A DNA stretch of 31,944 nt from positions 1 to 31,944 of IMG/VR virus record IMGVR_UViG_3300044712_002707, one strand, 5' to 3'. Origin of the DNA: a virus. Below are positions 13,599-21,606 of this stretch, one piece after another (position 1 is the first letter of the stretch; the number at the start of each line of letters is the position of its first letter). Below the pieces are notes generated by a model that was not told the DNA's origin, searched no databases, and worked only from the letters and a program-made list of their open reading frames with translations. Made by a program: the position numbers and the translations under genes.

Positions 13599-14843
13599 AT
13601 GAACTTTTTTGATCGTGTTTTTAAAAGAAGCTATTCGAATCTACCAACATTTTATTGGAGAGAAATAATCAATGGTGTTTATACCTATGATGATGACTAT
13701 TCTATATACAATAATGCAGCAGCAGATACTTGTTCAACCCTGATTGCTAACACAATCGCAAGCATTCCACTTAATATTTTAATAAAAAGTGATGTTAAGA
13801 AAACAACTTTAATACAAAAAGATGATCCAAGATATGACCTATTGCATTATTACCCTAATGATTATCAGTCGGCCTTTTCTTTTTGGCATTTAATGGAATA
13901 TACTAAGCAGATGGAAGGTAATTCATTTGCTAGAATCATAAGACCAAAAGGTAAACAGATTGTTCTTGAATTTATTCATCCAAAATTGCTCTATCAAAAA
14001 GGATATGAAATAAAGAATGGAATACTTAACTACAAGTTTGTGAATGGCGAAAAAATAGTAAATATACCTTCCTCTGAAATAATTCACTTTAAATTAAAAT
14101 CTCGTGACGGTTATATAGGTGAAAAACCCGAAGTGGCATTATCAAAATATTTACAATTGAGCTATATGGCAATAAAAACCATAACAACATACTATGTAAA
14201 GGGTGGAAAAGGTAGAGATTTTATTAAAACTCAAATAGAAGGTGTAGATACAAAGAAAATTAAAGAGAAAATTGCAGATTTTAGAAAGGAGGCAGCAGGA
14301 TATTGGGTTGATGAAAAGGGAAACAAACACTCATTCGATTTAGATAAAGTCGTCCCCTTCCCTGAGCTTCCCGGTTTCTCAGAAGTTCAACACTTACCAG
14401 ATGATCAAAATGCTGATTTGTTTAATGCAGTAATGGAATATTGCAATTTACAAATGGGAGCATTTTATCAAATTCCGGGGCATTATTTAAATATTTTAAA
14501 GGCTGAAAAAAATAACAATGTTGAGACCAGACAATTAGATTTTAAAAGCGCAACAATTGATCATCAGTTAAGACAAAACAGGCAAGAGCTTGAAATGAAA
14601 CTCTTGACTAGTCTAGAAAGGAAAAGTGGATATTCTATTGAATATAATACCATGTCCATTGTTGAACTAGATCACGAGACTAGAATGAAAGGTTATGAGT
14701 CATTACAAAGAACTGCTGGGATGACCTGGAATGAAGTCAGATTATTAGAAAATATGGAACTAAGACCTGATGGTGATAATCCTTTTATATTTAACCAAAT
14801 GACTACCCCTGACCAAATAAATAATGATGCTCCTGAAAAATAA
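13599..14843 (+). CDS. Portal protein (HK97 family)
   Basis: A 414-residue portal that forms the dodecameric ring at the capsid vertex and docks the terminase. Typical landmarks are an early helix with the TCSTLIANTIASIPLNI block (about residues 45-62), the PNDYQSAFSFWHLMEYTKQMEGNSFA segment, the wing strands (IIHFKLKSRDGYIGEKP), the crown-side helix, and the region GAFYQIPGHYLN before the long C-terminal helix. Length is normal for the HK97 type. It lies 20 nt after the terminase and upstream of the prohead protease, in canonical order. Confidence 0.92.
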   Translation: MNFFDRVFKRSYSNLPTFYWREIINGVYTYDDDYSIYNNAAADTCSTLIANTIASIPLNILIKSDVKKTTLIQKDDPRYDLLHYYPNDYQSAFSFWHLMEYTKQMEGNSFARIIRPKGKQIVLEFIHPKLLYQKGYEIKNGILNYKFVNGEKIVNIPSSEIIHFKLKSRDGYIGEKPEVALSKYLQLSYMAIKTITTYYVKGGKGRDFIKTQIEGVDTKKIKEKIADFRKEAAGYWVDEKGNKHSFDLDKVVPFPELPGFSEVQHLPDDQNADLFNAVMEYCNLQMGAFYQIPGHYLNILKAEKNNNVETRQLDFKSATIDHQLRQNRQELEMKLLTSLERKSGYSIEYNTMSIVELDHETRMKGYESLQRTAGMTWNEVRLLENMELRPDGDNPFIFNQMTTPDQINNDAPEK

Positions 14844-14846
14844 GAT

Positions 14847-14864
14847 GATATATATTAAAATAAT
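14847..14864 (+). promoter_or_regulatory. AT-rich late element (protease copy)
   Basis: GATATATATTAAAATAAT, ending 9 nt before the prohead protease ATG at 14873. Variant of the repeated late element. Confidence 0.45.
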
Positions 14865-14872
14865 GATATAAA

Positions 14873-15553
14873 ATGGAAGAACAGGTTGTAATTCCCCAAA
14901 ACAAGGAAGTTAGATACTTAAGAATTACCCCAGATATTGAATTCAGAGCATTTGAGGAAACTGAAAGTTCGGGGCCTAAATTAAGAGGATATGCACTGCT
15001 TTTTAATCAAAAATCATACCTTTTACCTTACTGGAAGGATGGCGAAAATATAGTTTTCAGAGAGGTTATACTCCCGGGAGCAGCCGATGATGCAATTGCA
15101 AACCCTCCATTTGACATATTTTATACTGTAGATCATAACGATAGACAACTTATTGCTAATATCTACAGCAAAACACTTATGCTTTTCAGTGATGAAAGAG
15201 GACTTGGGTTTGAAGCAGATGTTGACTTAGGTGTTAGTTATGCTAAAGATCTTTATAATAATGTAAAATCAGGCAGAGTTTATTCGAATTCATTTGCCTT
15301 TACTGTCAAAGAAGAAAGATGGGAACAAATTGCAGATAAAGAATGGTTAAGATATATTGTTAAAATTGATAATTTGTTTGATGTAAGCTCTGTTTATAGA
15401 GCTGCCTATCCAAATACAGAAATTGCTACTCGGTCATTCCAAGAATATCAAAAAAATTCAACAAGAGCCGAAGATATATATAAAGAAGAAATTAGAAAGA
15501 AAAACGGGTGGGACTCGGATTATCTCTCTATAATAAAATTAAAAATTAAATAA
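14873..15553 (+). CDS. Prohead maturation protease (HK97 family, S78)
   Basis: A 226-residue herpesvirus/HK97-type serine protease that trims the scaffolding part of the capsid protein during maturation. The core pattern is present: RGYALLFNQKS (about 38-48), the catalytic His in VDHND (H88), DERGLGFEADVDLG (107-120) and the catalytic Ser in GRVYSNSFAFTV (S140). The C-terminal 40 residues are a charged tail. It sits between portal and major capsid, the canonical position, and is separated from the capsid gene by only 4 nt. Confidence 0.92.
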   Translation: MEEQVVIPQNKEVRYLRITPDIEFRAFEETESSGPKLRGYALLFNQKSYLLPYWKDGENIVFREVILPGAADDAIANPPFDIFYTVDHNDRQLIANIYSKTLMLFSDERGLGFEADVDLGVSYAKDLYNNVKSGRVYSNSFAFTVKEERWEQIADKEWLRYIVKIDNLFDVSSVYRAAYPNTEIATRSFQEYQKNSTRAEDIYKEEIRKKNGWDSDYLSIIKLKIK

Positions 15554-15557
15554 TAAA

Positions 15558-16739
15558 ATGAAAAGAATTTCAGATTTAGAATTAAGAAATAAGGAATTAT
15601 TCCAAAAAATGGAAGAAATTCAGAATAAGGCAGTCGCTGAAAACAGAAATAAAACGGATGAAGAATCCGCTGACTTCAGAAAAAATGCTGATGAAATAAA
15701 GAAAAATGAAGTTGAAATTGAAGATCTTAAAGAACAAGCAAAAAGATCAACTCAGTTTAGTTCTGCTAACATAGAAGTTACAGAAAATAAGCAAGATAAG
15801 AGTGACCTAAACAAATTTTTTAGATCGTTTGGTACTTATCTCCAATCTGGTGTAGCTCCTGAAGGATATAGAGGTAATAATGCAAACTCTTTTATTATTC
15901 CTAACGAAATTTTAAGGGGTTTAACTAATACATCTGCAATTGGATCAGCAAAGGAAAAAACCGTTGAACCAGGAGTAAGCATTGCAAAATCTCCTGCATT
16001 GGCCATGTTACAAGAGCTTGGTCCAAAGTTCGTTTCAAGGCCAGTTGGTTCTGGGGATTATGTTATGTCATCTAAACCTATCTCAACAGCCAGTAAAGTG
16101 GCAGAGGGTGTTGCTGGTGCGGATGCTTCAATGAACTTAACTACCGTTACATTATCACCAAATGGGAATAGAATTTCTGTTTATGCTTATTTTACGGTTG
16201 AAGAAGAATATTCATTAAATCCTCAATCACAAGCAGACCTTATTCAAGACCTGCAAGATGCGGTTTGGGAACAAGCAGCATATAACTATTTTGACAATTT
16301 GGAAATTGATGCATCTTTATCAACAACCTCCATTAGTACTGCTAATGCAGCAATAGTTTATGATGATTTTGTTACCCTTCAAGAAGGTGTTCCTTATCAA
16401 TTGGCTAACCCAAGATACGTAGCAGCTCCTTCAGTTGCTTCACGAGCAAAAAAAATTGCTCAAATTGCAAGTGTTTCTGGCCCAGTTTGGACTGGTTCAA
16501 TCTTAAAAGGAGAAGTTGATGGTATTCCAGCTACTGGAACTCCTTTTGCTAATACTGATAAGCTTTACTACGGAGATTTTTCAAAATCCACTATTTGTCA
16601 ATGGGGTGGTTTGGAAGTTCAGTTCAATCCATTTGAAAAGGATGCAGAAGGCGAAGTAAAGGTTGTTGCAAGAGCAATAATTGATTCAGGTGTAAATAAC
16701 TACAGATACTTTAAGTTCTTAGATGCAAGTCTATCCTAA
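15558..16739 (+). CDS. Major capsid protein (HK97 fold)
   Basis: A 393-residue capsid protein. Residues 1-65 are a charged coiled coil (LRNKELFQKMEEIQNKAV...) corresponding to the HK97 delta domain, an internal scaffold normally removed by the protease encoded just upstream. The shell domain begins near residue 80 (SDLNKFFRSFGTYLQ). It includes the N-arm/E-loop region, the block VYAYFTVEEEYSLNPQSQADLIQDL before the spine helix, and the A-domain part GTPFANTDKLYYGDFSK. It is followed by a strong terminator, as expected for a highly expressed gene. Confidence 0.93.
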   Translation: MKRISDLELRNKELFQKMEEIQNKAVAENRNKTDEESADFRKNADEIKKNEVEIEDLKEQAKRSTQFSSANIEVTENKQDKSDLNKFFRSFGTYLQSGVAPEGYRGNNANSFIIPNEILRGLTNTSAIGSAKEKTVEPGVSIAKSPALAMLQELGPKFVSRPVGSGDYVMSSKPISTASKVAEGVAGADASMNLTTVTLSPNGNRISVYAYFTVEEEYSLNPQSQADLIQDLQDAVWEQAAYNYFDNLEIDASLSTTSISTANAAIVYDDFVTLQEGVPYQLANPRYVAAPSVASRAKKIAQIASVSGPVWTGSILKGEVDGIPATGTPFANTDKLYYGDFSKSTICQWGGLEVQFNPFEKDAEGEVKVVARAIIDSGVNNYRYFKFLDASLS

Positions 16740-16760
16740 TTGTGAAATATAAAATATTAA

Positions 16761-16788
16761 AAGAGGGTTCCCAAGACCCTCTTTTTTT
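16761..16788 (+). terminator. Intrinsic terminator after the major capsid gene
   Basis: AGAGGGT (16762-16768) pairs with ACCCTCT (16776-16782), 7-nt loop, with a T run to 16788. It separates head genes from connector/tail genes. Transcription must either read through or restart at the AT-rich element that follows directly. Confidence 0.9.
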
Positions 16789-16790
16789 GT

Positions 16791-16810
16791 GAATATATAA
16801 TTAAAATAAT
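16791..16810 (+). promoter_or_regulatory. AT-rich late element (connector copy), 20-bp exact repeat
   Basis: GAATATATAATTAAAATAAT, identical over 20 bp to 19664-19683. It starts 2 nt after the capsid terminator's T run and ends 9 nt before the ATG at 16820. The position just after a terminator favours a promoter function; the constant distance to start codons favours a translation-initiation function. Confidence 0.6.
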
Positions 16811-16819
16811 CAGACAATA

Positions 16820-17356
16820 ATGATTCCTCAAAAAACAATCATATCATATCCTTTAACCCTTGATACTGCCCAATCTTATATTAAAAGGCACTTCAACTAT
16901 GAAATGTCAGAAACATTGGATGATGAGTATGTAGGACAACTCTTAAAGGTTGCTTCAGCTTTTGTGAAAGGTAAAATCAACGGCGATGTATGCAAAACAA
17001 AGAATGTTTTAGAGATAAAAGACTTTACAGGTGATGAAATCATCATAAACGAACCAAATTTTATTGATTCTTCAACCCAGATTATCAATTTGGACGCCTC
17101 TACTGTCATTACGGAATATGACATATGGACAAAATATACACAATTCAAAATTGAACTTGAATCACCTATTTCATCGAAGACAGACTTGGAAGTTACATAT
17201 TATACCGGATTTGATCAAAATAGTGTTCCAGAGGATATAAAACACGCAATTCTGATGAAATCAAGTCAATTATTTGCTGATAGAGATGGATTAACATACA
17301 ACATTAAAGAAAATGAGGCGATTGATACTCTATTAAACCCACATAAGAATTACTAA
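16820..17356 (+). CDS. Head-tail connector protein (gp6-like)
   Basis: A 178-residue head-completion protein of the HK97 gp6 / SPP1 gp15 type that attaches under the portal. N-terminal helices (TLDTAQSYIKRHFNYEMSETLDDE, then VASAFVKGKIN) and the C-terminal stretch VTYYTGFDQNSVPEDIKHAILM are the family's typical pattern (x-Y-x-G-F ... VP-x-x-i-k-x-A). The gene lies between the capsid and the head-tail adaptor. Function by similarity and synteny. Confidence 0.8.
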   Translation: MIPQKTIISYPLTLDTAQSYIKRHFNYEMSETLDDEYVGQLLKVASAFVKGKINGDVCKTKNVLEIKDFTGDEIIINEPNFIDSSTQIINLDASTVITEYDIWTKYTQFKIELESPISSKTDLEVTYYTGFDQNSVPEDIKHAILMKSSQLFADRDGLTYNIKENEAIDTLLNPHKNY

Positions 17357-17357
17357 T

Positions 17358-17687
17358 ATGCCAGTTCAAGTAAATACAACCATATCTGCATTGTCTGAAA
17401 GAATTATGATAAAGAAGGCTATCAGTTCTGAAACTGTTAAAGGTAAACCTGTAAAATCATCATTCGAAACTTATAAAAACACATTTGCTAATGTTTATGT
17501 GCAATCTGGGGCTATGCAATCCACATCACAATATAGTACCATATCATCTACAGTTTATTTCACCATACGTTATGATTCAAATGTTGATTATAACTGTCAA
17601 ATCTTATGGAAAAATAAAATTTACAAAATTGATTTCATTGATGAAACAATAAATGGATTTCAAAGAATATCAACATCACTTGCATAA
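17358..17687 (+). CDS. Head-tail adaptor / head closure protein
   Basis: A 109-residue small beta-barrel protein of the head closure type (SPP1 gp16-like). Characteristic features are an N-terminal RIMIKKAI strand, the TFANVYVQSG block (about residues 47-56), TVYFTIRYDSNVDYNCQILWKNKIYKI, and a C-terminal short strand. It is located 1 nt after the connector gene. Its stop overlaps the start of the next gene by 1 nt (17687), which indicates coupled translation. Confidence 0.78.
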   Translation: MPVQVNTTISALSERIMIKKAISSETVKGKPVKSSFETYKNTFANVYVQSGAMQSTSQYSTISSTVYFTIRYDSNVDYNCQILWKNKIYKIDFIDETINGFQRISTSLA

Positions 17688-18127
17688 TGGCAGAAGACTT
17701 TACATATAAACTTGAAGGTGCAGACGAAATAGAAAAGGCATTATCTGATTTGCCAACTAAACTTAGCTTAAAACTATTACAATCCTTTAATAGAAAAGCC
17801 ACAAAGAAATTTGTTGTTGATCCATTAAGGGCATGCTTACCTTATTCTGCAGAGACTAAAAAGGGCATTACTGTAATGAATGACAGAACAGATAAAACTA
17901 AAGTATTTGCAGGTATAGCAAGCAATAAATTTTGGGTAAGATGGGCTGAAAAGGGAACAAAACAAAGGGTTACAAAAAAAGGAGCTTCAAGGGGCCAAAT
18001 TATAGGCAAGAATAGAGCAGTTCCAATCATTGAGAATAGTACAGATCCTATTATTAACTATGCTAACAAAGAGTTAGGTAATGAAATAGCAAATTTTTTG
18101 CAGAAGAGAATTAAAAAAATGAAATAA
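17687..18127 (+). CDS. HK97 gp10-like tail-joining protein
   Basis: A 146-residue protein with the HK97-gp10 pattern. The N-terminal part is EGADEIEKALSDLPTKLSLKLL. The middle holds PLRACLPYSAETKKGI and FWVRWAEKGTKQR, where the x-x-x-E-x-G-T block is the most conserved part of the family, and a C-terminal amphipathic helix follows. It joins the head-tail interface with the tail terminator. It overlaps the previous gene by one nucleotide and is 1 nt from the next. Confidence 0.8.
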   Translation: MAEDFTYKLEGADEIEKALSDLPTKLSLKLLQSFNRKATKKFVVDPLRACLPYSAETKKGITVMNDRTDKTKVFAGIASNKFWVRWAEKGTKQRVTKKGASRGQIIGKNRAVPIIENSTDPIINYANKELGNEIANFLQKRIKKMK

Positions 18128-18128
18128 A

Positions 18129-18536
18129 ATGGCTTTTGAAAGTGATATAGCAACCTTAATGAGATCATTTAATGACTTAAATACACTAACAACCGGCGGT
18201 ATTTGGTATAGAAATTTACCTATGGATGAGGATGGTAATATTGATTGGTCATTAAATTACATAGCCTGGGATTCAAATAAATCAGGTATTAATACAGGGA
18301 TGAACAACATCTCACTATTTACAACATATACACTGCTAGTTGTTGTTACTTCAAGCGATGAAAATGATCAGTTTGACACAATTATAAAAAGTGTTTACAA
18401 TAACCTTCACAATTATAGAGGAGGAAAAATACTTTCTACAACATTTGAAAATGAAAATAAATATACAAAGTTGGGCGATGGATTTGACGGCATTTATGTG
18501 TCGGAACAAACATTCACAATTTTGTATGGAGAATAA
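18129..18536 (+). CDS. Tail terminator / completion protein (DUF3168-like)
   Basis: A 135-residue protein that is expected to cap the tail tube at the head side. The N-terminal helix, an IWYRNLPMDEDGN segment, the strand YTLLVVVTSSDENDQFDTIIKSVYNNL and the C-terminal FDGIYVSEQTFTILY are consistent with the DUF3168/tail-completion fold. The synteny (gp10-like, this gene, tail tube) is canonical for siphoviruses. Confidence 0.72.
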   Translation: MAFESDIATLMRSFNDLNTLTTGGIWYRNLPMDEDGNIDWSLNYIAWDSNKSGINTGMNNISLFTTYTLLVVVTSSDENDQFDTIIKSVYNNLHNYRGGKILSTTFENENKYTKLGDGFDGIYVSEQTFTILYGE

Positions 18537-18556
18537 GATATATAAAATAAAATAAC
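18537..18556 (+). promoter_or_regulatory. AT-rich late element (tail tube copy)
   Basis: GATATATAAAATAAAATAAC, directly after the stop codon of the tail terminator gene and ending 9 nt before the tail tube ATG at 18566. The tail tube is one of the most abundant virion proteins. Confidence 0.5.
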
Positions 18557-18565
18557 TTAATAAAA

Positions 18566-18985
18566 ATGGCTTTACCAATTACACATAATCTTCTTAAAAT
18601 AAAATTTGACGGAAGTATAGGAGCATACGCAACTAGTTTTTCACAAGACTTTACTTGGGATACTATTGAAATTGCAAAACTTGGTTCAGGCGGGGCAAAG
18701 GAATTTATTGTGTCTGACTATTCTTGGGCAGGTTCTGCTGAATTTTGGGTTCTTCAAGATAGCACAGTTGCAACTCAAGAAAAATCCTTAAAAGATTTAC
18801 TTACTATGGCAAAAAACCGCCAAAAGGTTTATTTTGCATATATACCAGAGGTTTCTGCTAATATGTATGTTGATGGTTCAATGTATATTACTGGAATGAA
18901 TATTACGGGTGCAACTGGATCAGCAATGACTTTTTCAGCCGATTTCCAAGGAACTGGAGATTTTGCTATAAAAACAACTGTTTAA
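18566..18985 (+). CDS. Major tail tube protein
   Basis: A 139-residue protein that forms the stacked hexameric rings of the tail tube. Pattern seen: N-terminal strand NLLKIKFDGSIGAYATSFSQDF, a central region with DYSWAGSAEFWVLQDS, and a beta-rich C-terminal half ending MTFSADFQGTGDF, typical of TP901-1/lambda-V-type tail tubes (FSADFQGTG is characteristic). It precedes the frameshifted tail chaperones, as in nearly all siphoviruses. Confidence 0.85.
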   Translation: MALPITHNLLKIKFDGSIGAYATSFSQDFTWDTIEIAKLGSGGAKEFIVSDYSWAGSAEFWVLQDSTVATQEKSLKDLLTMAKNRQKVYFAYIPEVSANMYVDGSMYITGMNITGATGSAMTFSADFQGTGDFAIKTTV

Positions 18986-18987
18986 TT

Positions 18988-19293
18988 ATGGTTAAGTATA
19001 TTACTTATCAGGGAGAAAAACTCCCTATTAGCCTTTCTTACATTGCTATTAAAGGATTTGAAGAAGATTCAGGTGAATCAATTGAAGTACTTGATAAGAA
19101 AATTTCTAACCTAGAAATAGTTCTATGGCATGCTCTAAGAGCTGGATATAAAGCTGAAAGAAAAGAATTTAATGTAAAAAGAGAAGATGTTGAATGGATA
19201 TTGGATGAATGTATGTCTGAATTTCAAAAGATATTATTTTCATTTTCACCGGTTACAAGTGATATTCCTTCAACTGAACCTAAAAAAAAATAA
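18988..19293 (+). CDS. Tail assembly chaperone, short form (gpG-like)
   Basis: A 101-residue protein. It is the 0-frame product of the tail-chaperone pair and binds the tape measure during tube assembly. It is alpha-helical (SNLEIVLWHALRAGYKAERKEF) and ends ...STEPKKK at nine consecutive A's followed by TAA. It is 2 nt after the tail tube gene. About 5-20% of ribosomes would shift -1 at the A run if this follows the lambda G/GT scheme. The rate cannot be read from sequence. Confidence 0.85.
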   Translation: MVKYITYQGEKLPISLSYIAIKGFEEDSGESIEVLDKKISNLEIVLWHALRAGYKAERKEFNVKREDVEWILDECMSEFQKILFSFSPVTSDIPSTEPKKK

Positions 19294-19340
19294 CTCTTGA
19301 TGAATTAGCGGGCATATGTTTCATAAAGTTACATATGCCC
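19282..19340 (+). promoter_or_regulatory. -1 programmed ribosomal frameshift signal (A9 slippery run + hairpin)
   Basis: Nine A's at 19282-19290 include A-AAA-AAA in the correct phase. The stop TAA (19291-19293) follows immediately. A perfect 10-bp hairpin GGGCATATGT/ACATATGCCC (19310-19319 and 19331-19340, 11-nt loop) lies 19 nt downstream, where a stimulatory structure would be expected, somewhat farther than usual. The -1 frame is open from 19290 to 19673. Confidence 0.8.
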
Positions 19341-19673
19341 TTTGATGTGTTCTGGGATCTGACACCTATAGAACTTGATTATGCTTTTAAAGCATATGTT
19401 GAAGAGTTAGAATACAAAGAAAGACTTTCCTGGGAGCAAGTTAGAGTAAATGCTTATTATAGGTATTTAATGACACCGAAAGAGAAAAGTAAGCACATTC
19501 TTACACTTGAACAATTTAAAAAGAGAGTTTTCCCACTCAATTTCGATAAACCTAATAATGAAGCAGATGAAATAGACCTAGACCAAATAGCTAGTGTGTT
19601 CAATCAAATAGAACAAAAAGAGGTCACAACTCAAGTTGTTTCTGCAAACGAACTTAAAGCTATGAATATATAA
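19290..19673 (+). CDS. Tail assembly chaperone, frameshift extension (gpGT-like)
   Basis: The -1 frame continues the chaperone as ITLDELAGICFIKLHMPFDV and on to 19673, making a 228-residue fusion with the 18988 product. The ATG at 19335-19337 lies inside the hairpin and is not the real start, because the conserved part (LDELAG...MPFDVFWDLTPIELDYAF) begins upstream of it. The domain is the C-terminal 'T' extension that recruits tail tube subunits and binds the tape measure. The end ALNANELKAMNI overlaps the AT-rich element before the tape measure gene. The frameshift is inferred from reading frames and signals, not measured. Confidence 0.8.
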   Translation: MTLDELAGICFIKLHMPFDVFWDLTPIELDYAFKAYVEELEYKERLSWEQVRVNAYYRYLMTPKEKSKHILTLEQFKKRVFPLNFDKPNNEADEIDLDQIASVFNQIEQKEVTTQVVSANELKAMNI

Positions 19674-19683
19674 TTAAAATAAT
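19664..19683 (+). promoter_or_regulatory. AT-rich late element (tape measure copy), 20-bp exact repeat
   Basis: GAATATATAATTAAAATAAT, identical to 16791-16810. It includes the stop codon of the chaperone extension and ends 9 nt before the GTG start at 19693. This constant spacing supports the GTG start call. Confidence 0.6.
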
Positions 19684-19692
19684 TCATTTACC

Positions 19693-21606
19693 GTGGCTGT
19701 AGGAGTATTAGCAGATTTGAGGTTGAACCTCTCAACAAACACCGCAAATCTCACCAAAGGTGTAGAAGAATATAAGAAGAAAATGTCAGATATGAAATCT
19801 GCAACATCTTCATCTCTTGGTTCATTAAAAAGCAATTTTAAAGATGCTGCAAATGATTTAAAATCATCACTTAATATAATGTCTGGTGGTTTTCTTGGTT
19901 TAGCTGATGGAGCTGCTAAAGGTTTAGGGGGTATAGCAAAATCAGCCAAGACAGCCTCTGCGGCTTTCGCAGCAACAGGAATAGGTGCCTTAATCATTGG
20001 TGTTACAACTGCCTTAGCCGGATTAATAGCATATTTTAAAAAGACTGGTGAAGGAGAAGATAAACTTGCAGAAGCCACAGCATTTTTAAAAGGAATTTTT
20101 GAGGGTATTATAAAAGTATTAGTTGATGTTGGAAAATGGTTAGTCAAAGCCTTCGAAGATCCTCAAGCAGCAGTTAAAGAGTTATGGGAAGTTATTAAAA
20201 CAAATCTTGTAAACAGATTTAACGGAATAGTTGAATTGTTCTCTGCTGGTTGGTCAGCAATTAAGAATGGAGCTATTGGAGTTGGGCTTGCTATAAAAGG
20301 AATTTTTGATAGTGATGCAAGAGAAAAATCAAAAGAATATTTTGACGCAATGGCCAAAGACCTTGTTAAGGTTGGCCAAGCTGCTATACAAGTTGCAACA
20401 GGTGTTACGCCTGAAGGTTTTAAAAAGCTAACAGAAGGAATAGCAGAAAATGCCAAAGCAATGAAATCTCTTGAACAACAAGAGGATGCGTTTCAAGAAA
20501 GAAGAAGGAAATGGAATTTAGTAGCTAAAGACCTTGAAACTAATCTCGAAGAAACTCGTCTTGCAGCAGCAGAACAAGAAGATACATCACTTGAAGGAAA
20601 GAAGAAAAAAATTGAATTAGTAAATAAAGCAATTGAATATCAAAAACAAATTACTGCTGGTAATCTTGCCATTGCATCAACTGAAATAGACTTAGAGAAA
20701 GAGCGCATTAGGCTTACAGGCGACCTTAATGATATGACTGATGATCAAGCTGATAAAATGAATGAATTGCAGGTTGCTTATAAACAAGTTGGAATTGATG
20801 GAACAGCAGCTTTATTGAAACTTACAAAGCAACACCAAGGACTTACTGAGCAAATAACAATGTCTGAGAGAGCTGCAGCGGTTCCACAAAAATTAGCACC
20901 TATAACAGCTCAAATTGACAATACTGCATTTGATAACGAAGCAAGCCATATCAATACAATACAAGAAATGTATAAAGCTGCTGAACTTAACAAACAGCAA
21001 TGGGCAAAAGAAACAGCAGATTATATTGCAAAACTTGATGAAGAAAAGAAAGAAAGAGATTTAGCAAACGCTGAATTTGGTCTAGGACTTGCTCAACAAG
21101 GGTTAACTGCTATTGGAGATTTTCAAGAAGCTGCAATGAATAGAGAACTTGAAGCAGCAGGAAATAATGAGGCGAAGAAAGACGAGATAAAGAAAAAATA
21201 TGCAAAGAAACAAAAAGCTACTGCAATAGCTCAGGCTGTTATAGCAGGTGCTCTTGCAATTGTACAAGCATTTGCTCAATTAGGCCCTATTGGTGGTGCT
21301 ATTTCAGCTGTACTTATTGGTGTAACTACAGCAGCCCAAATTGCCAAGATTAGTTCACAACCTCTTGCAAAAGGTGGTATTGCTTATGGCGAAACCCTTG
21401 CAACAATTGGTGAATATACAGGTGCAGCAATGAACCCTGAAGTTGTTACTCCATTAAAAACCTTAGATAATAAATTGAGAAGTATCATTCAAGCTGAACT
21501 TGAAGGTATTCAATTAGGTGGTATTGGAGAAGTAAGATTTGTACAAGAATATGACCAATTAGTTGGTGTATTGACAACAGGTGGAAAAATAAGAGCAGCA
21601 TTTTAA
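19693..21606 (+). CDS. Tape measure protein
   Basis: A 637-residue protein that sets tail length and is ejected with DNA. GTG start, supported by the AT-rich element. The N-terminal region is coiled coil (residues 10-60, NTANLTKGVEEYKKKMSDMK). A Gly/Ala-rich hydrophobic region (about 85-125) has membrane-active character. Long charged helical parts follow (240-350), then a second hydrophobic segment (AIAQAVIAGALAIVQAFAQLGPIGGAI, about 513-550) and the end TAAQIAKISSQPLAKGG, which is typical of Bacteroidota tape measures. At about 0.15 nm per residue the tail would be near 95 nm. Its stop overlaps the start of the next gene (TAATG). Confidence 0.88.
   Translation: MAVGVLADLRLNLSTNTANLTKGVEEYKKKMSDMKSATSSSLGSLKSNFKDAANDLKSSLNIMSGGFLGLADGAAKGLGGIAKSAKTASAAFAATGIGALIIGVTTALAGLIAYFKKTGEGEDKLAEATAFLKGIFEGIIKVLVDVGKWLVKAFEDPQAAVKELWEVIKTNLVNRFNGIVELFSAGWSAIKNGAIGVGLAIKGIFDSDAREKSKEYFDAMAKDLVKVGQAAIQVATGVTPEGFKKLTEGIAENAKAMKSLEQQEDAFQERRRKWNLVAKDLETNLEETRLAAAEQEDTSLEGKKKKIELVNKAIEYQKQITAGNLAIASTEIDLEKERIRLTGDLNDMTDDQADKMNELQVAYKQVGIDGTAALLKLTKQHQGLTEQITMSERAAAVPQKLAPITAQIDNTAFDNEASHINTIQEMYKAAELNKQQWAKETADYIAKLDEEKKERDLANAEFGLGLAQQGLTAIGDFQEAAMNRELEAAGNNEAKKDEIKKKYAKKQKATAIAQAVIAGALAIVQAFAQLGPIGGAISAVLIGVTTAAQIAKISSQPLAKGGIAYGETLATIGEYTGAAMNPEVVTPLKTLDNKLRSIIQAELEGIQLGGIGEVRFVQEYDQLVGVLTTGGKIRAAF

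Noticed and set aside
19335-19673. Independent gene starting at ATG 19335
   Set aside because: Conserved chaperone sequence continues upstream of that ATG to the A9 run, and the ATG lies in the frameshift hairpin. I call it the -1 frameshift extension.
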